Source: Sagittula salina
GTDB lineage: Bacteria; Pseudomonadota; Alphaproteobacteria; Rhodobacterales; Rhodobacteraceae
Length of the DNA stretch: 64,000 nucleotides
Direction: 5' to 3'
NCBI RefSeq assembly: GCF_017813235.1
Contig: NZ_JAGISH010000005.1
Location: 186,001-250,000 of the forward strand
Below the pieces are notes generated by a model, which had not been told where the DNA came from, made no database searches, and saw nothing but the letters and a program-made list of their open reading frames with translations. Positions 1 to 12,230 of this stretch are shown piece after piece. Position 1 is the first letter of the stretch; every line of letters begins with the position of its first letter. Position numbers and translations under genes: made by a program.

Positions 1-1734
1 GTAGACGGTCGACAGGCCAAGGCCCGTTCCCTCGCCCGTGCGTTTCGTGGTGAAAAACGGCTCGAACACCTTCTGGAGCTTGTCCGGCGGGATGCCGATA
101 CCCTCGTCGATCACGCGGACAGAGACATAGGACCCCGGCGCCACCACCGCGCGGTCGCGGCGCAGCGGCGCGCGCAGCACCCGGCGTTCCGTCTCCACCA
201 CGATTTCCCCGCCCTCGGGCATGGCGTCGCGCGCGTTGACGACGAGGTTCATCATCACCTGTTCCAACTGCCGCCGGTCGCCGCGCACCGGCGGCAGCAC
301 CGGGTCATGGCGCAGAGTGAGGCGCACGCGTTCCCCCACCAGCCGGTTCAGCAGGTGCGCGAGATCCGAGAGCGTGTCACGCAGGTCCAGTATCTCCGGC
401 TGCATCGTCTGCTTGCGCGAAAACGCCAGCAACTGCCCCACCAGAGCGGCGGCGCGGTTGGCATTCTGGTTGATCTGGACGAGGTCGCCATAATCCGGGT
501 CGCCCTGATCGTGGCGCAGCAGCAGAAGATCGCAATGGCCGGAAATCGCTGTCAGCAGGTTGTTGAAATCATGCGCCACGCCCCCCGCCAGCTGGCCGAT
601 GGCCTGCATTTTCTGGCTCTGAACGAATTGGGCCTCCAGCGTCTTCAGCTCTGTGGCGTCATTCAGCACTGCGATCAGCTGCTTTTCGCCACCGTCCAGC
701 ACGCGGTTCAGCGTCACCTGAACAAAGACCTCCCGCTCCGCTCCGGTCAGCCTCAGGAACTCTGATCGGTGCAGCCCGCGCCCGTCGGCGGCCTCCAGCA
801 GCCAGTCCTTGATGGCGCGGCCGAGTCCCTCCATGTGTTCCGCGATATGGCCCGGGGGACCCGAGTCGAGGTTCAACATCCGCCGCGCTTCCGGGTTTGC
901 ACGCAGAATCGAGCCATCGACGGAAACCTTGAGAAGCGGCACCGGAAGGCTGTCGAAGCTGCCCGCGCCATCCCGTTCCTCGACCTTGTCCGCCATGGGC
1001 GAAAGCACCACTTCCATCCGGCCCGCGCCGGTGTCGCTGGTCTGGACCAGCACCTGCCGGGCGCCATCCACGCCGCGCAGATGATGAACCCCGCCGGGAC
1101 GCAGCGGAAGGTCGGCAAAGACATCCTCCAGCCGCTTGACCCGCGCCCCCACCAGCCCGCGCGCGGCCGTGTTCATGAAGAGGATGGACCCGTTGCGTCC
1201 CAGCGACATGACTGGCATGTCGCCGCGCAGCCCGACCGCACCGCGCTGTGCCGCCGTTTCGAACCGCCACAGGACCATGCCGCCGGGAAACGGCTGCACA
1301 AAGACTCGATAGCCATCGGCGTGGCTTGTCACGTCCTCCACCGCAGCGCCCGTACTCTGCGCTTTCTGCATGAGGCGGAACAGAATACCTTCGGTGCTGG
1401 CAAAGATGTCGCGCAGCACATCCGCCAGCGCCGTGCCGTGTGCCGGCTGGAACCGCGCGCGGGCGGAGGCATTGGCCCGCAGGACCCGGCCGGCGTTGTC
1501 GCAGACAAAACAGAAAGCCGGCTCAGCCTCGATGAAACAGGCGAGCCGGCTCAGCCCGCGCCGCTGTCCGTAGACCCGTAGCCAATCTACCCCGACCCAG
1601 ATCAAGGCCACGGCGGCAAGCGTTCCGGTGGCGGCAAGCGCCGCCATCTGAACCTGTTGCGTCGGGGCGCTGCGCGAAAGCCACAGACACGCCCCCGCCA
1701 GCACAATGAGGAGGAAGGATCCGATGATCGGCAT
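1..1734 (-). CDS. cckA: CckA hybrid sensor histidine kinase (3' end outside window)
   Basis: Membrane kinase that, in alphaproteobacteria, feeds phosphate through ChpT to CtrA and controls cell-cycle, motility and gene-transfer functions. The visible 578 codons show two N-terminal hydrophobic segments (about residues 2-20 and 33-50), PAS-like repeats, and a CckA-type DHp box [18 protein letters not shown] with His near residue 388. They end inside the ATP-binding domain ([20 protein letters not shown]). The rest of the HATPase and the expected receiver domain lie off the left edge. An in-frame ATG at 1812 would add 26 residues. I prefer 1734 because the membrane segment starts there and the CtrA-type box at 1828-1843 would otherwise sit almost on the start codon. 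Identification is strong from the kinase core; the start is uncertain. Confidence 0.9.
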   Translation of the reverse strand, partial: MPIIGSFLLIVLAGACLWLSRSAPTQQVQMAALAATGTLAAVALIWVGVDWLRVYGQRRGLSRLACFIEAEPAFCFVCDNAGRVLRANASARARFQPAHGTALADVLRDIFASTEGILFRLMQKAQSTGAAVEDVTSHADGYRVFVQPFPGGMVLWRFETAAQRGAVGLRGDMPVMSLGRNGSILFMNTAARGLVGARVKRLEDVFADLPLRPGGVHHLRGVDGARQVLVQTSDTGAGRMEVVLSPMADKVEERDGAGSFDSLPVPLLKVSVDGSILRANPEARRMLNLDSGPPGHIAEHMEGLGRAIKDWLLEAADGRGLHRSEFLRLTGAEREVFVQVTLNRVLDGGEKQLIAVLNDATELKTLEAQFVQSQKMQAIGQLAGGVAHDFNNLLTAISGHCDLLLLRHDQGDPDYGDLVQINQNANRAAALVGQLLAFSRKQTMQPEILDLRDTLSDLAHLLNRLVGERVRLTLRHDPVLPPVRGDRRQLEQVMMNLVVNARDAMPEGGEIVVETERRVLRAPLRRDRAVVAPGSYVSVRVIDEGIGIPPDKLQKVFEPFFTTKRTGEGTGLGLSTVY

Positions 1735-1827
1735 GACCCCCAGTTCCCGCCTTACGTCAGTTTCGATGGCGCAACCCTCCGCAATACGACCTCCCGATTC
1801 GTTCAGGCCCATTCCAATGCGGGATGA

Positions 1828-1843
1828 TTAAAGTCCCGTTAAC
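1828..1843. promoter_or_regulatory. CtrA-type box upstream of cckA
   Basis: TTAA-N7-TTAAC: TTAA at 1828-1831, spacer AGTCCCG, TTAAC at 1839-1843. This is an exact match to the full CtrA consensus and lies about 95 bp upstream of the preferred cckA start. A further TTTAAC lies at 1853-1858. Binding is inferred from the match only. Confidence 0.55.
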
Positions 1844-1913
1844 CCATTCACCTTTAACGACCTCGCTCCGGCAGGTTAGGGCCAACGTTTGAATGCATCA
1901 AAGGAATTCGCGT

Positions 1914-3074
1914 TCAGGCAGCCCCCCTCTGCAGACAGGCAAGATAGAAACCGTCGCCGCCATCCTCCGGCAGAAAGCGCCGCGAGGGGCCCTGTTTCCA
2001 GGTCCGGTGCGCCGCGAGAAACCGCTCGATCTGCGCCTCGTTCTCCGCCCTCAGAACTGAACAGGTGGCATAGGCCAGCCACCCGCCGGGGGCCACCAAG
2101 GCGGCGCAGGTGTCGAGGATCTCGCGCTGGATCGCGGTCAGCGCGTCCAGCCTGTCCGGCGTGAGGCGCCACTTGCCTTCGGGTGCGCGCCGCCACGCGC
2201 CACTGCCCGAGCACGGCGCATCCGCCATCACTACGTCATACAGCCCGGTCGGTGCCTCTACCCGCTCCACCTGCGCACCGGCGCGGCGGGCGCGCTCCGG
2301 CAGATCGGCCATGCGCGCGAAATCGACGTCATGCGCTTCGAACTTGGCGGAGGGCGCGCGGGCAGCCAGCGCCAGCGTCTTGCCCCCGCCCCCGGCACAG
2401 TAATCCAGAACGCGCTGCGCCCCGCTTAGCGGCACCAGGTCGCTCACCGCCTGACTGGCGGCATCCTGCATTTCCACCAACCCCTGATCAAAGGCGCGGG
2501 TGCGGGTCAAACCGCGCGCGCCCTTGATCACTTCCAGTGCGGTTTCCGAGAGCGGATGAGGCCGGGCAATCACCCCGTCCTCCTCCAGCGCTGTGCGGGC
2601 GGCGTCGCGCGTCGTCTTCAGCAGATTCGCCCGGACAAAGACCGGCGCGCGGGTTCTGAGCGCCAGCGCCGTTGCCTCCGCCCCCGATCCGAGGTCTGCG
2701 GCAAACCTGTCTGCCAGCCAGTCCGGCAGGTCCCAGGCCTCGGCCCCCTCCGGCAGCCGTCCGGTGGCGCGTTCGGCATCGCCCAATGCGGCGGGACCGT
2801 GGCCCTGTCCGGCAAACAAGGCCTCCACGTCCGCGCCCTGCAGGCGCAAGAGGCCCAGCATCCGCGCGCGTCCGTTTTCTCCGCCGCCAAGCGCCGCCGC
2901 CGACCGCCACTGCCGCAGCGCGTCAAAGACGTGGTCGCGGATCGCCGCGCGGTCCTTGGCCCCGGCGAAACGCGCCCGGCGCGCCCATGATGTCAATGCC
3001 TTCTCAGCCGCCTCTCCGGCCCGGATTCGGTCGAGAATTTCGATGGCGGTCTGCACGCGGGCGGCGGGGGTCAC
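1914..3074 (-). CDS. RsmB/NOP-family 16S rRNA (cytosine-C5) methyltransferase
   Basis: SAM-dependent RNA m5C methyltransferase of the RsmB (Sun/NOL1/NOP2) family, 386 aa. The N-terminal third is an NusB-like helical region. The C-terminal Rossmann domain carries motif I as LDYCAGGGGKTLALA, motif IV DAPCSGSGAWRR and motif VI YATCSVLRAEN. These provide the two cysteines (DAPC and TCS) used for catalysis and product release. The start ATG overlaps the stop of the upstream MBL-fold gene (ATGA), so the two are probably co-translated after guaB. The family is certain; the exact target base (C967 in E. coli RsmB) is inferred. Confidence 0.85.
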   Translation of the reverse strand: MTPAARVQTAIEILDRIRAGEAAEKALTSWARRARFAGAKDRAAIRDHVFDALRQWRSAAALGGGENGRARMLGLLRLQGADVEALFAGQGHGPAALGDAERATGRLPEGAEAWDLPDWLADRFAADLGSGAEATALALRTRAPVFVRANLLKTTRDAARTALEEDGVIARPHPLSETALEVIKGARGLTRTRAFDQGLVEMQDAASQAVSDLVPLSGAQRVLDYCAGGGGKTLALAARAPSAKFEAHDVDFARMADLPERARRAGAQVERVEAPTGLYDVVMADAPCSGSGAWRRAPEGKWRLTPDRLDALTAIQREILDTCAALVAPGGWLAYATCSVLRAENEAQIERFLAAHRTWKQGPSRRFLPEDGGDGFYLACLQRGAA

Positions 3075-3849
3075 GGGGCGATCCTCCGAAACCCTTCGCC
3101 CGCCTGCTCCAGCCGCGCGAACTTCTGCGGGCCAAGCATGTGCGACCCGGACCAGATCAAATCCTCGCGGGCGACGGTCTCCAGCGCGGCGCGGCGGGTC
3201 TGCGCGGCCAAAGCCGGATCGCTGTCGTAGCTGGACGATAGTGCGGGGTCAGGCAATTGCAGCGCCTCCGAATGGACGATGTCAGCCACAAGCGCCAGCG
3301 GCCCCATGCGCAGACCGCAGTGACCGGGCGTGTGCCCCGGCAAGTGCCAGAGCGTCATGCCGTGACCAAGGTCGGCGCCGTCCTCCAGCAGTGTAATCCG
3401 CTGGCTTTGGGCCAGCATCCGCGCGCCCATGCCGTCACTGCCCTGCCAATGCACTGCTTCCGCCCGGTGCAGCAGCACCTCCGCGTCGGGATAGACAAGG
3501 GCACCGTCGGAGAGACTGCCGCCGACATGGTCACCATGCAGGTGCGTGTAGATTACGCGCGAGACGTCATCGGGGGCGATGTCCAACGCCGCCAGCAGCG
3601 CCGCCATGCGTCCGGCCTTTTCTCCCATCAGCGAGCCGCAGCCAGTATCAACAAGGTCGATGCCGCCCGCGTGGCGCAACACATAGGCGTTGAACTGCGA
3701 GGCAGTGACATCGAGCCCTGCCGCCGTGAGGCGCGCCGCGCGCGTCTCCGCGGGCAGGCCCGCAAAGACCTCCGGCGCAAACACCGTGTCGCCGTCGGTC
3801 AGGCAGATCACCTCCACCGCGCCGGATTGAAAGCGATCCAGCCCCTGCA

Positions 3850-3850
<1 letters not shown>
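3071..3850 (-). CDS. MBL-fold metallo-hydrolase
   Basis: Metallo-beta-lactamase-fold hydrolase, 259 aa. The zinc-binding signature THLHGDHVGG is present, followed by downstream metal ligands in HLPGHTPGHCG and the aspartate in LALVADIVH. The fold resembles quorum-quenching lactonases and AHL-lactonase-like MBL proteins, but the substrate cannot be read from sequence. Its ATG shares one base with the guaB stop (TGATG), and its own stop overlaps the rsmB-like start, so it sits in a guaB-MBL-rsmB transcription unit. A longer open frame runs upstream antisense-free into guaB, but the coupled ATG at 3850 is the natural start. Confidence 0.8.
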
Positions 3851-6765
<2,915 letters not shown>

Positions 6766-6838
6766 TCATGATAGCGGGAGGACTCGCCCGCCATCGTGGC
6801 GCGGGGAGCGCAGACGCTCCCGCGTAAGGGAGGACAAA

Positions 6839-7297
6839 ATGAAGCTTATCAAGACACTGCTGGTACTGGCCTTGGGCATACTGGCTTTCGTGCCACCGGC
6901 CGATGCCCAGGACACGGAGCGCTACGGCAAGCAGAAAGTCGTCTACCACATCAACTATCCGGGCGGCGAGGGCGACAAGGCATACAAGGGTGCTATGCGC
7001 AACATCCAGAACCACATCAACGCCGTGGGCGCCGAGAACGTCGAGATCAAGGTCGTGATGCACGGAAGCGGCGTCGACCTCGTGGCGCACGCCAAGGAAG
7101 ATCAGACACTGCAGACTTCCATCGGGTCTCTGAAAAGCCAGAAGGTCGCCTTCGAGGTTTGCAACAACACCCTTAAGGGCCGCAACATCAACTATTCCGA
7201 TGACCTCTACGACGTGTGGGAAGACGACATCGTTCCCTCCGGCGTGGCGGAACTGTCGCGGCTGCAACAGATGGGCTACACCTACATCAAGCCTTGA
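6839..7297 (+). CDS. Secreted DsrE-family protein
   Basis: 152-aa exported protein with a clear Sec signal peptide (MKLIKTLLVLALGILAFVPP, cleavage after ADA at about residue 23). The mature part matches the DsrE/DsrF-like fold: KVVYHINYPGG opening strand, VEIKVVMHGSGVDLVAH, and FEVCNNTLKGRNI with the single conserved Cys. Periplasmic relatives occur near sulfur oxidation or thiol-handling genes, but no such partner is adjacent here. The start is fixed by the signal peptide and the upstream AAGGGAGGA. A strong terminator follows, so it is probably monocistronic. Precise role unknown. Confidence 0.75.
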   Translation: MKLIKTLLVLALGILAFVPPADAQDTERYGKQKVVYHINYPGGEGDKAYKGAMRNIQNHINAVGAENVEIKVVMHGSGVDLVAHAKEDQTLQTSIGSLKSQKVAFEVCNNTLKGRNINYSDDLYDVWEDDIVPSGVAELSRLQQMGYTYIKP

Positions 7298-7336
7298 TCG
7301 CGCGCTGTCGTCCAGACTGATCGCATCGATTGCATG

Positions 7337-7372
7337 AAGGGGCGCCGTGCCGGGGAGTACGGCGCCCTTTCC
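7337..7372 (+). terminator. Rho-independent terminator after DsrE-like gene
   Basis: GGGCGCCGT at 7340-7348 pairs with ACGGCGCCC at 7359-7367 around a 10-nt loop. AAG/TTT extend the stem, and a short T-run follows. Confidence 0.75.
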
Positions 7373-7556
7373 ATACCTCGCGGCCCTCCGACGGTCGCCG
7401 CTCCGGCCTGTCACGCCTTTCCTGCGCCCCATGCCTACCGTGCCGCCCACACCTTCCCTGTCCGCACGCCGCTAATCATCCGTATCCTGCCGCGAAGCCG
7501 CCTTTTCCTCCCCGTCTCAGGCGCTATGGTCCCGGCGAATCCGCAGGAGCCCCGTA

Positions 7557-9593
7557 ATGTCGCAAGACCCCCTCGTCATTTTCACCCCCTCCGGCAAACG
7601 CGGCCGTTTTCCCGTGGGCACGCCTGTGCTGACGGCGGCACGCCAGCTTGGCGTCGATCTCGATTCCGTGTGCGGCGGGCGCGGCATCTGTTCCAAATGT
7701 CAGGTTCAGCCCGCCTATGGCGATTTTCCCAAACACGGGGTGACGGTGGCGGCAGATGCCGTAGGCGATCGCAACGCCGTGGAGGACCGCTATGACCGTA
7801 TCCGGGGGCTGAAACCGGGGCGGCGGCTAGGCTGTCAGGCCTGCGTGCAATCCGATGTGGTGATCGACGTGCCGCCCGAAAGCCAGGTGCACCGGCAGGT
7901 GGTGCGCAAGGCGGCATCCGACCGCCCCATCACCATGGACCCGGCGACCCGTCTTTACTATGTCGAGGTCGCGGAACCCGACATGCTCGATCCCACCGGG
8001 GACCTGCAGCGGCTTGGCAACGCCCTGCGCGACCAATGGGACATCCCGCAGGTCAGCCTTGCTCCCGCGCTTCTGCCCGGCCTCCAGAAAGTCCTCCGCA
8101 AAGGTGACTGGAAAGTCACCGTCGCCCTGCACAAGCCCGCCGCCGAGGCCGTGCCGCAAATCGTCGCGCTCTGGCCCGGGCTGCACGAAAGCGGGCTTTT
8201 CGGGCTGGCCATCGACCTCGGTTCCACCACCATCGCGGCGCATCTGACCGACCTCGACACCGGCGCGGTAAAGGCATCGGCGGGCATCATGAACCCGCAA
8301 ATCCGTTTCGGCGAGGACCTAATGTCCCGCGTCTCCTACGCCATGATGAACCCCGGCGGCGAGGTGGAGATGACCCGCGCCGTGCGCGAAGCCATCGACG
8401 CGCTGGCGCTCGATATTTGCAAGGAGAGCGGCGTGGACCCGTCCCTGGTGCTGGAGACGGTGTTCGTCTGCAACCCGGTGATGCACCACCTCCTGCTGGG
8501 CATCGACCCGGTGGAACTGGGACAGGCGCCCTTTGCGCTGGCGACCTCGGACGCGCTGAACCTCGATGCGCGGGATCTGGGGCTCTCTGCCCTGCCCGCC
8601 TGCGCGCAGGTCTACGTGCTGCCCTGCATCGCGGGTCACGTGGGCGCCGACGCCGCCGCCGTGGCGCTGTCGGAACAGCCGGGCCGCGCCGAAGAGCTCA
8701 CGCTGATCGTTGACGTCGGCACCAACGCCGAGATCCTGCTCGGCGACACCACCCGCACGCTAGCCTGCTCCTCGCCCACCGGACCCGCCTTCGAAGGCGC
8801 GCAGATCAGCAGCGGCCAGCGCGCCGCCCCCGGCGCCATCGAGGCCATCCGCATAGACCCCGAGACGAAGGAGCCCCGCTTCCGCGTCATCGGCTGCGAC
8901 CTCTGGTCCGACGCGCCCGGCTTTGCCGAACGCACGGCGGCCACCGGCGTCACCGGCATCTGCGGCTCCGGTATCATCGAGGCAGTGGCGGAAATGCGCC
9001 TTGCGGGGCTGCTCGATCCCTCCGGCCTGATCGGGTCCGCCGAACAGACCGGCACACCGCGCTGCGTTCCCATGGGCCGCACGCATGAATACGTCATTCT
9101 CGACGCAAGCGCCAAAGGGGGATCGCGCATCACCGTGACCCAAGGCGACATCCGCGCCATCCAGCTGGCGAAATCAGCGCTTTATGCCGGGGCGCGGCTG
9201 CTGATGGACACCCGCGGCGTCGATACGGTGGCACGGGTGACGCTCGCCGGGGCCTTCGGCGCGCATATCTCGCCGCTGCACGCCATGGTGCTGGGGATGA
9301 TCCCGGACGTACCGCTGGAAAAAGTCACCAGCGCGGGCAACGCCGCTGGCCACGGCGCCCGCATCGCGCTCTGCTCGCTGACAGCCCGGCGCGAGATCGA
9401 GGCCACGGTAAAAGAGATCACCAAGGTCGAAACCGCCATCGAGCCGCGCTTTCAGGAGCATTTCGTCGCCGCCAACGCGATCCCGCATGCCTCCGACCCG
9501 TTCCCCAACCTCCTGACCCACGTCACCCTGCCGGCGGTGTCCTTCAACACCCAGGGCGAGGACGGTGGCGGCCGTCGGCGCCGCCGCCGCTGA
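7557..9593 (+). CDS. Ferredoxin/ASKHA-domain protein (RACo/RamA-type corrinoid activator, DUF4445)
   Basis: 678-aa protein. The N-terminal 2Fe-2S ferredoxin domain has ligands in SVCGGRGICSKCQVQ and LGCQACV (about residues 40-85). After a linker comes an ASKHA ATPase domain, with GLAIDLGSTTIAAHLTDLDTG (phosphate 1 loop), IVDVGTNAEILLG and GICGSGIIEAVAEM. This is the architecture of reductive activators of corrinoid proteins, which spend ATP to return Co(II) to Co(I) for methyl transfer. In roseobacters relatives accompany glycine-betaine or trimethylamine-type demethylation genes. Here no corrinoid protein or methyltransferase is adjacent, so the client must be elsewhere. The C-terminus ends in an arginine run (GGRRRRRR). 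Confidence 0.85.
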   Translation: MSQDPLVIFTPSGKRGRFPVGTPVLTAARQLGVDLDSVCGGRGICSKCQVQPAYGDFPKHGVTVAADAVGDRNAVEDRYDRIRGLKPGRRLGCQACVQSDVVIDVPPESQVHRQVVRKAASDRPITMDPATRLYYVEVAEPDMLDPTGDLQRLGNALRDQWDIPQVSLAPALLPGLQKVLRKGDWKVTVALHKPAAEAVPQIVALWPGLHESGLFGLAIDLGSTTIAAHLTDLDTGAVKASAGIMNPQIRFGEDLMSRVSYAMMNPGGEVEMTRAVREAIDALALDICKESGVDPSLVLETVFVCNPVMHHLLLGIDPVELGQAPFALATSDALNLDARDLGLSALPACAQVYVLPCIAGHVGADAAAVALSEQPGRAEELTLIVDVGTNAEILLGDTTRTLACSSPTGPAFEGAQISSGQRAAPGAIEAIRIDPETKEPRFRVIGCDLWSDAPGFAERTAATGVTGICGSGIIEAVAEMRLAGLLDPSGLIGSAEQTGTPRCVPMGRTHEYVILDASAKGGSRITVTQGDIRAIQLAKSALYAGARLLMDTRGVDTVARVTLAGAFGAHISPLHAMVLGMIPDVPLEKVTSAGNAAGHGARIALCSLTARREIEATVKEITKVETAIEPRFQEHFVAANAIPHASDPFPNLLTHVTLPAVSFNTQGEDGGGRRRRRR

Positions 9594-9674
9594 TCGGCCC
9601 GAATGACACCCTGACAGATGCGCGCGGCGTCGACACCGCTTGACGCCGCGCGCGCCGCCCCATAGCTGGCAGTC

Positions 9675-11528
9675 ATGGCAGCACCTCTTCTCCAACTCTC
9701 CGATATCTCACTCACCTTTGGGGGTGAGCCCGTCTTTGACGCGCTTTCGCTCAACGTCCAGCCCGGCGACCGGGTGGCGCTGGTTGGACGCAACGGCTCT
9801 GGCAAATCGACCCTGATGAAGGTCATGGCGGGCCTCGTGGAACCCGACCGGGGCGACCGCATCGTGCCCACCGGCACCTCCGTGGGCTATATGGAGCAGG
9901 ACCCCGACCTTTCGGGCTATGAAACGCTGGGCGATTTTGCCGCCGCCGGGCTGGCGGAGGCCGAGATGTACCGCGTCGAACGCGCCGCCGAAGGTCTGAA
10001 ATTCGATCCGGCGCGTCCCGTGGCCACGGCGTCTGGTGGCGAACGCCGCCGCGCCGCGCTGGCGAAACTGATGGCCGCCGACCCCGACCTGATGCTGCTG
10101 GACGAGCCAACCAACCACCTCGATATCGAGGCAATCCAGTGGCTCGAGGATGAACTCAAATCCACCCGCACCGCTTTTGTGCTCATTTCGCACGACCGCC
10201 GTTTCCTGGAGGAACTGACCCGCGCCACGCTCTGGATCGACCGGGGCGCCGTGCGGCGACAGGAGATCGGCTTCAGGGGCTTCGAGGCCTGGCGCGACAA
10301 GATCTGGGAAGACGAGGACATGGCCCGGCACAAGCTGGACCGCAAGATCAAGTCCGAGGGCCGCTGGGCGGTCGAGGGCATCTCCGCCCGCCGCAAGCGC
10401 AATCAGGGCCGGGTGCGACGCCTGCAGGACCTGCGGTCCGAACGCGCGGGCCAGATCCGGCGGCAGGGTGCTGCCGCGATGGAGCTGGCTTCCGGCCCGA
10501 AGTCCGGCAAGAAGGTCATCGACGCGCAGGGCTTGTCGCATGCCTTTGCGGACAAGCCCATCGTGAAGGGGCTGGACCTGTTGGTGCAGCGTGGCGACCG
10601 CGTCGCCTTTGTCGGACCCAACGGCGTCGGCAAGACGACCCTGATCCGAATCCTGATGGGGGAAATCGCCCCCGACGAGGGCAGCGTAAAGCTGGGCACC
10701 AACCTCGTGCCCGCCATCTTCGATCAGACGCGCGCGCAGCTCGACCCCGACGCGACCCTCTGGGACGCGCTGACCAACGACAAGGACATGCGCGTATCCG
10801 GCCACTCCGATCAGGTCATGGTACGCGGCCAGCCAAAGCATGTCGTGGGCTACCTGAAGGAGTTCCTGTTCGACGAACGGCAGGCCCGCGCTCCCGTGCG
10901 CGCCTTATCGGGCGGGGAAAAAGCCCGGCTGCTCCTGGCCCGCATCATGGCGCGGGAATCGAACCTTCTGGTGCTGGACGAACCGACCAACGACCTCGAC
11001 GTGGAAACGCTCGACCTGCTTCAGGAACTGCTCGACGACTACGACGGTACGGTGCTGCTGATCTCCCACGACCGTGACTTTCTCGACCGGGTGGCGACGA
11101 CCACCGTAGCGATGGAAGGCGGCGGGCGCGCCGTGGTCTATGCCGGGGGCTGGTCGGACTACCGGTCGCAGAAGGCCGAGGCCGAGGGCGGCACAAAGCC
11201 CTCGTCCAGATCCAAGAAAGACTCTGGAAAAGACTCTGGCAAAACCTCGGATAGAACTGGCGGCACAGCGAAGCCCGCCGGTACGCCTCCGCAGAAGGCC
11301 GATGCGCTATCGTTCACCGAAAAGCACCGACTCGATGCCCTGCCCGCCGAAATCGACCGGCTGAACGCGGAGATCGCCAAGCTGGAGGAGTTCCTCGCGG
11401 CACCCGATCTGTTCTCGAAGGAGCCGCTGAAGTTCCAGAAGGCGACGGAGGCGCTCGTAGAGCGGCAGCAGAAGCTCTCCGCCTCGGAGGAGGAATGGCT
11501 GGAGCTGATGGAAAAGGACGAGGGCTGA
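9675..11528 (+). CDS. uup: ABC-F family ATPase Uup
   Basis: 617-aa soluble protein with two ABC domains and no membrane segment. Walker A GRNGSGKST (about residue 40) and GPNGVGKTT (about 318). Signature motifs ASGGERRRAALA and LSGGEKARLLLA. Walker B LMLLDEPTNHLDIEA and LLVLDEPTNDLDVET. A Lys/Ser/Thr-rich linker (KPSSRSKKDSGKDSGKTS) leads to a C-terminal coiled coil (about 545-617) typical of Uup, which binds DNA or ribosomes. ABC-F proteins act on the ribosomal E site; Uup is linked to replication-fork stability and transposon precise excision. The ATG lies 80 bp after the preceding stop. Confidence 0.9.
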   Translation: MAAPLLQLSDISLTFGGEPVFDALSLNVQPGDRVALVGRNGSGKSTLMKVMAGLVEPDRGDRIVPTGTSVGYMEQDPDLSGYETLGDFAAAGLAEAEMYRVERAAEGLKFDPARPVATASGGERRRAALAKLMAADPDLMLLDEPTNHLDIEAIQWLEDELKSTRTAFVLISHDRRFLEELTRATLWIDRGAVRRQEIGFRGFEAWRDKIWEDEDMARHKLDRKIKSEGRWAVEGISARRKRNQGRVRRLQDLRSERAGQIRRQGAAAMELASGPKSGKKVIDAQGLSHAFADKPIVKGLDLLVQRGDRVAFVGPNGVGKTTLIRILMGEIAPDEGSVKLGTNLVPAIFDQTRAQLDPDATLWDALTNDKDMRVSGHSDQVMVRGQPKHVVGYLKEFLFDERQARAPVRALSGGEKARLLLARIMARESNLLVLDEPTNDLDVETLDLLQELLDDYDGTVLLISHDRDFLDRVATTTVAMEGGGRAVVYAGGWSDYRSQKAEAEGGTKPSSRSKKDSGKDSGKTSDRTGGTAKPAGTPPQKADALSFTEKHRLDALPAEIDRLNAEIAKLEEFLAAPDLFSKEPLKFQKATEALVERQQKLSASEEEWLELMEKDEG

Positions 11529-11653
11529 CACTCCCGACATCTTCATAGGACTTGCCCCGGTGACGCGGCCGAGTGTCCGCGGGTGCACGCGGCTCTGTTG
11601 CACAAACCCCTTGAGGGATTCATCTCGTGAATCCAGCATGGTAGCTGGGATGC

Positions 11654-12003
11654 ATGAGCAGACCAACACCACCGGCCTACAAGACCAGGAACTGGCCAGC
11701 CTCTAACGAGGCGCTCATGCGCCGGGGCTCGCTGACGATCCCCTGACCGGCAGGGCATTCCGAAGGAATGTCCCGAGAGGTTGGTTCGACCCCGAGATGA
11801 GCTGGGGTGCCGTGCCGAGAGGCAGGCGTGGCCGCCAGCAGATCTACAGTGATGCCGCCATCCAGACGTGCCTGACGTTGAAAGTCCTGTTTGGCATGGC
11901 GCTGCGACAGACGACCGGCTTCGTCGAGAGCCTATCACGTCTGGTTCGACTCGACTGGACGGTGCCTGACTTCAGCACGCTGAGCCGCCGCCAGAAGACG
12001 CTG
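11654..12003 (+). pseudogene. IS5-family transposase, truncated and interrupted
   Basis: Reads MSRPTPPAYKTRNW...RRGSLTI to 11740 and resumes at 11782 with WFDPEMSWGAVPRGRRGR, then YSDAAIQTCLTLKVLFGMAL and DFSTLSRRQKTL, all typical of IS5-family transposases. The 41 nt at 11741-11781 introduce a TGA stop and shift the frame. The 3' two thirds, including the DDE catalytic acids beyond the N-terminal part, are missing. Non-functional. Confidence 0.8.
11741..11781 (+). repeat. 41-nt palindromic insertion element, copy 1
   Basis: Extra sequence inside the IS5 transposase frame. Core: CCGGCAGGGCAT (11747-11758), tip TCC-GAA-GGA, then ATGTCCCGAGAGG (11768-11780). It folds as GGGCATTCC/GGAATGTCCC with one bulged T and a GAA loop. 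It aligns without gaps to the reverse complement of 33635-33675, with 33 of 41 positions identical by my count. The differing tip keeps its base pairing. Confidence 0.8.
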
Positions 12004-12230
12004 GTCGTGGCCGCGGCGTCCTGGATCGGGTCGGCCAGGCCAGGTGTGTTGCCCATCAAGGAGATCACCCGCTCGCGCAGGCCTGCCTCGGCAAGGTCGG
12101 ATCGAGTGGCGAGCACCTGCAAGACGTTCGGGCTGTGGCGAGCGAGTATGTCGCCCTCGAACCAGATCTCCGAGCATTCGGAAGCCATTGCGTAAAGGCC
12201 GCTGCGCAGGCTGATGTCGATTTCGATCAT
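12004..12230 (-). pseudogene. Unrecognised gene fragment, 3' truncated at the IS5 junction
   Basis: Opens with MIEIDISLRSGLYAMASECS, then EIWFEGDILARHSPNVLQVL and GLRERVISLMGNTPGLADPI, before homology to the IS remnant (read antisense) begins near 12004. The codon pattern looks like real coding sequence for about 75 residues, and the ATG overlaps the stop of the fragment upstream (ATGA), as in an operon. I do not recognise the family. It was probably truncated when the IS5 element or a later deletion joined the two sequences. Confidence 0.45.

Larger units (their letters stand above)
11591..12003 (+). mobile_element. 5' remnant of an IS5-family insertion sequence
   Basis: Begins with GGCTCTGTTGCACAAACCCC, the typical end of Rhodobacteraceae IS5-type elements, and carries the 5' third of the transposase. 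At about 12003 the transposase homology stops and unrelated minus-strand coding sequence begins. No right inverted repeat is seen downstream. The element is dead: truncated and carrying a 41-nt insertion. Confidence 0.75.
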
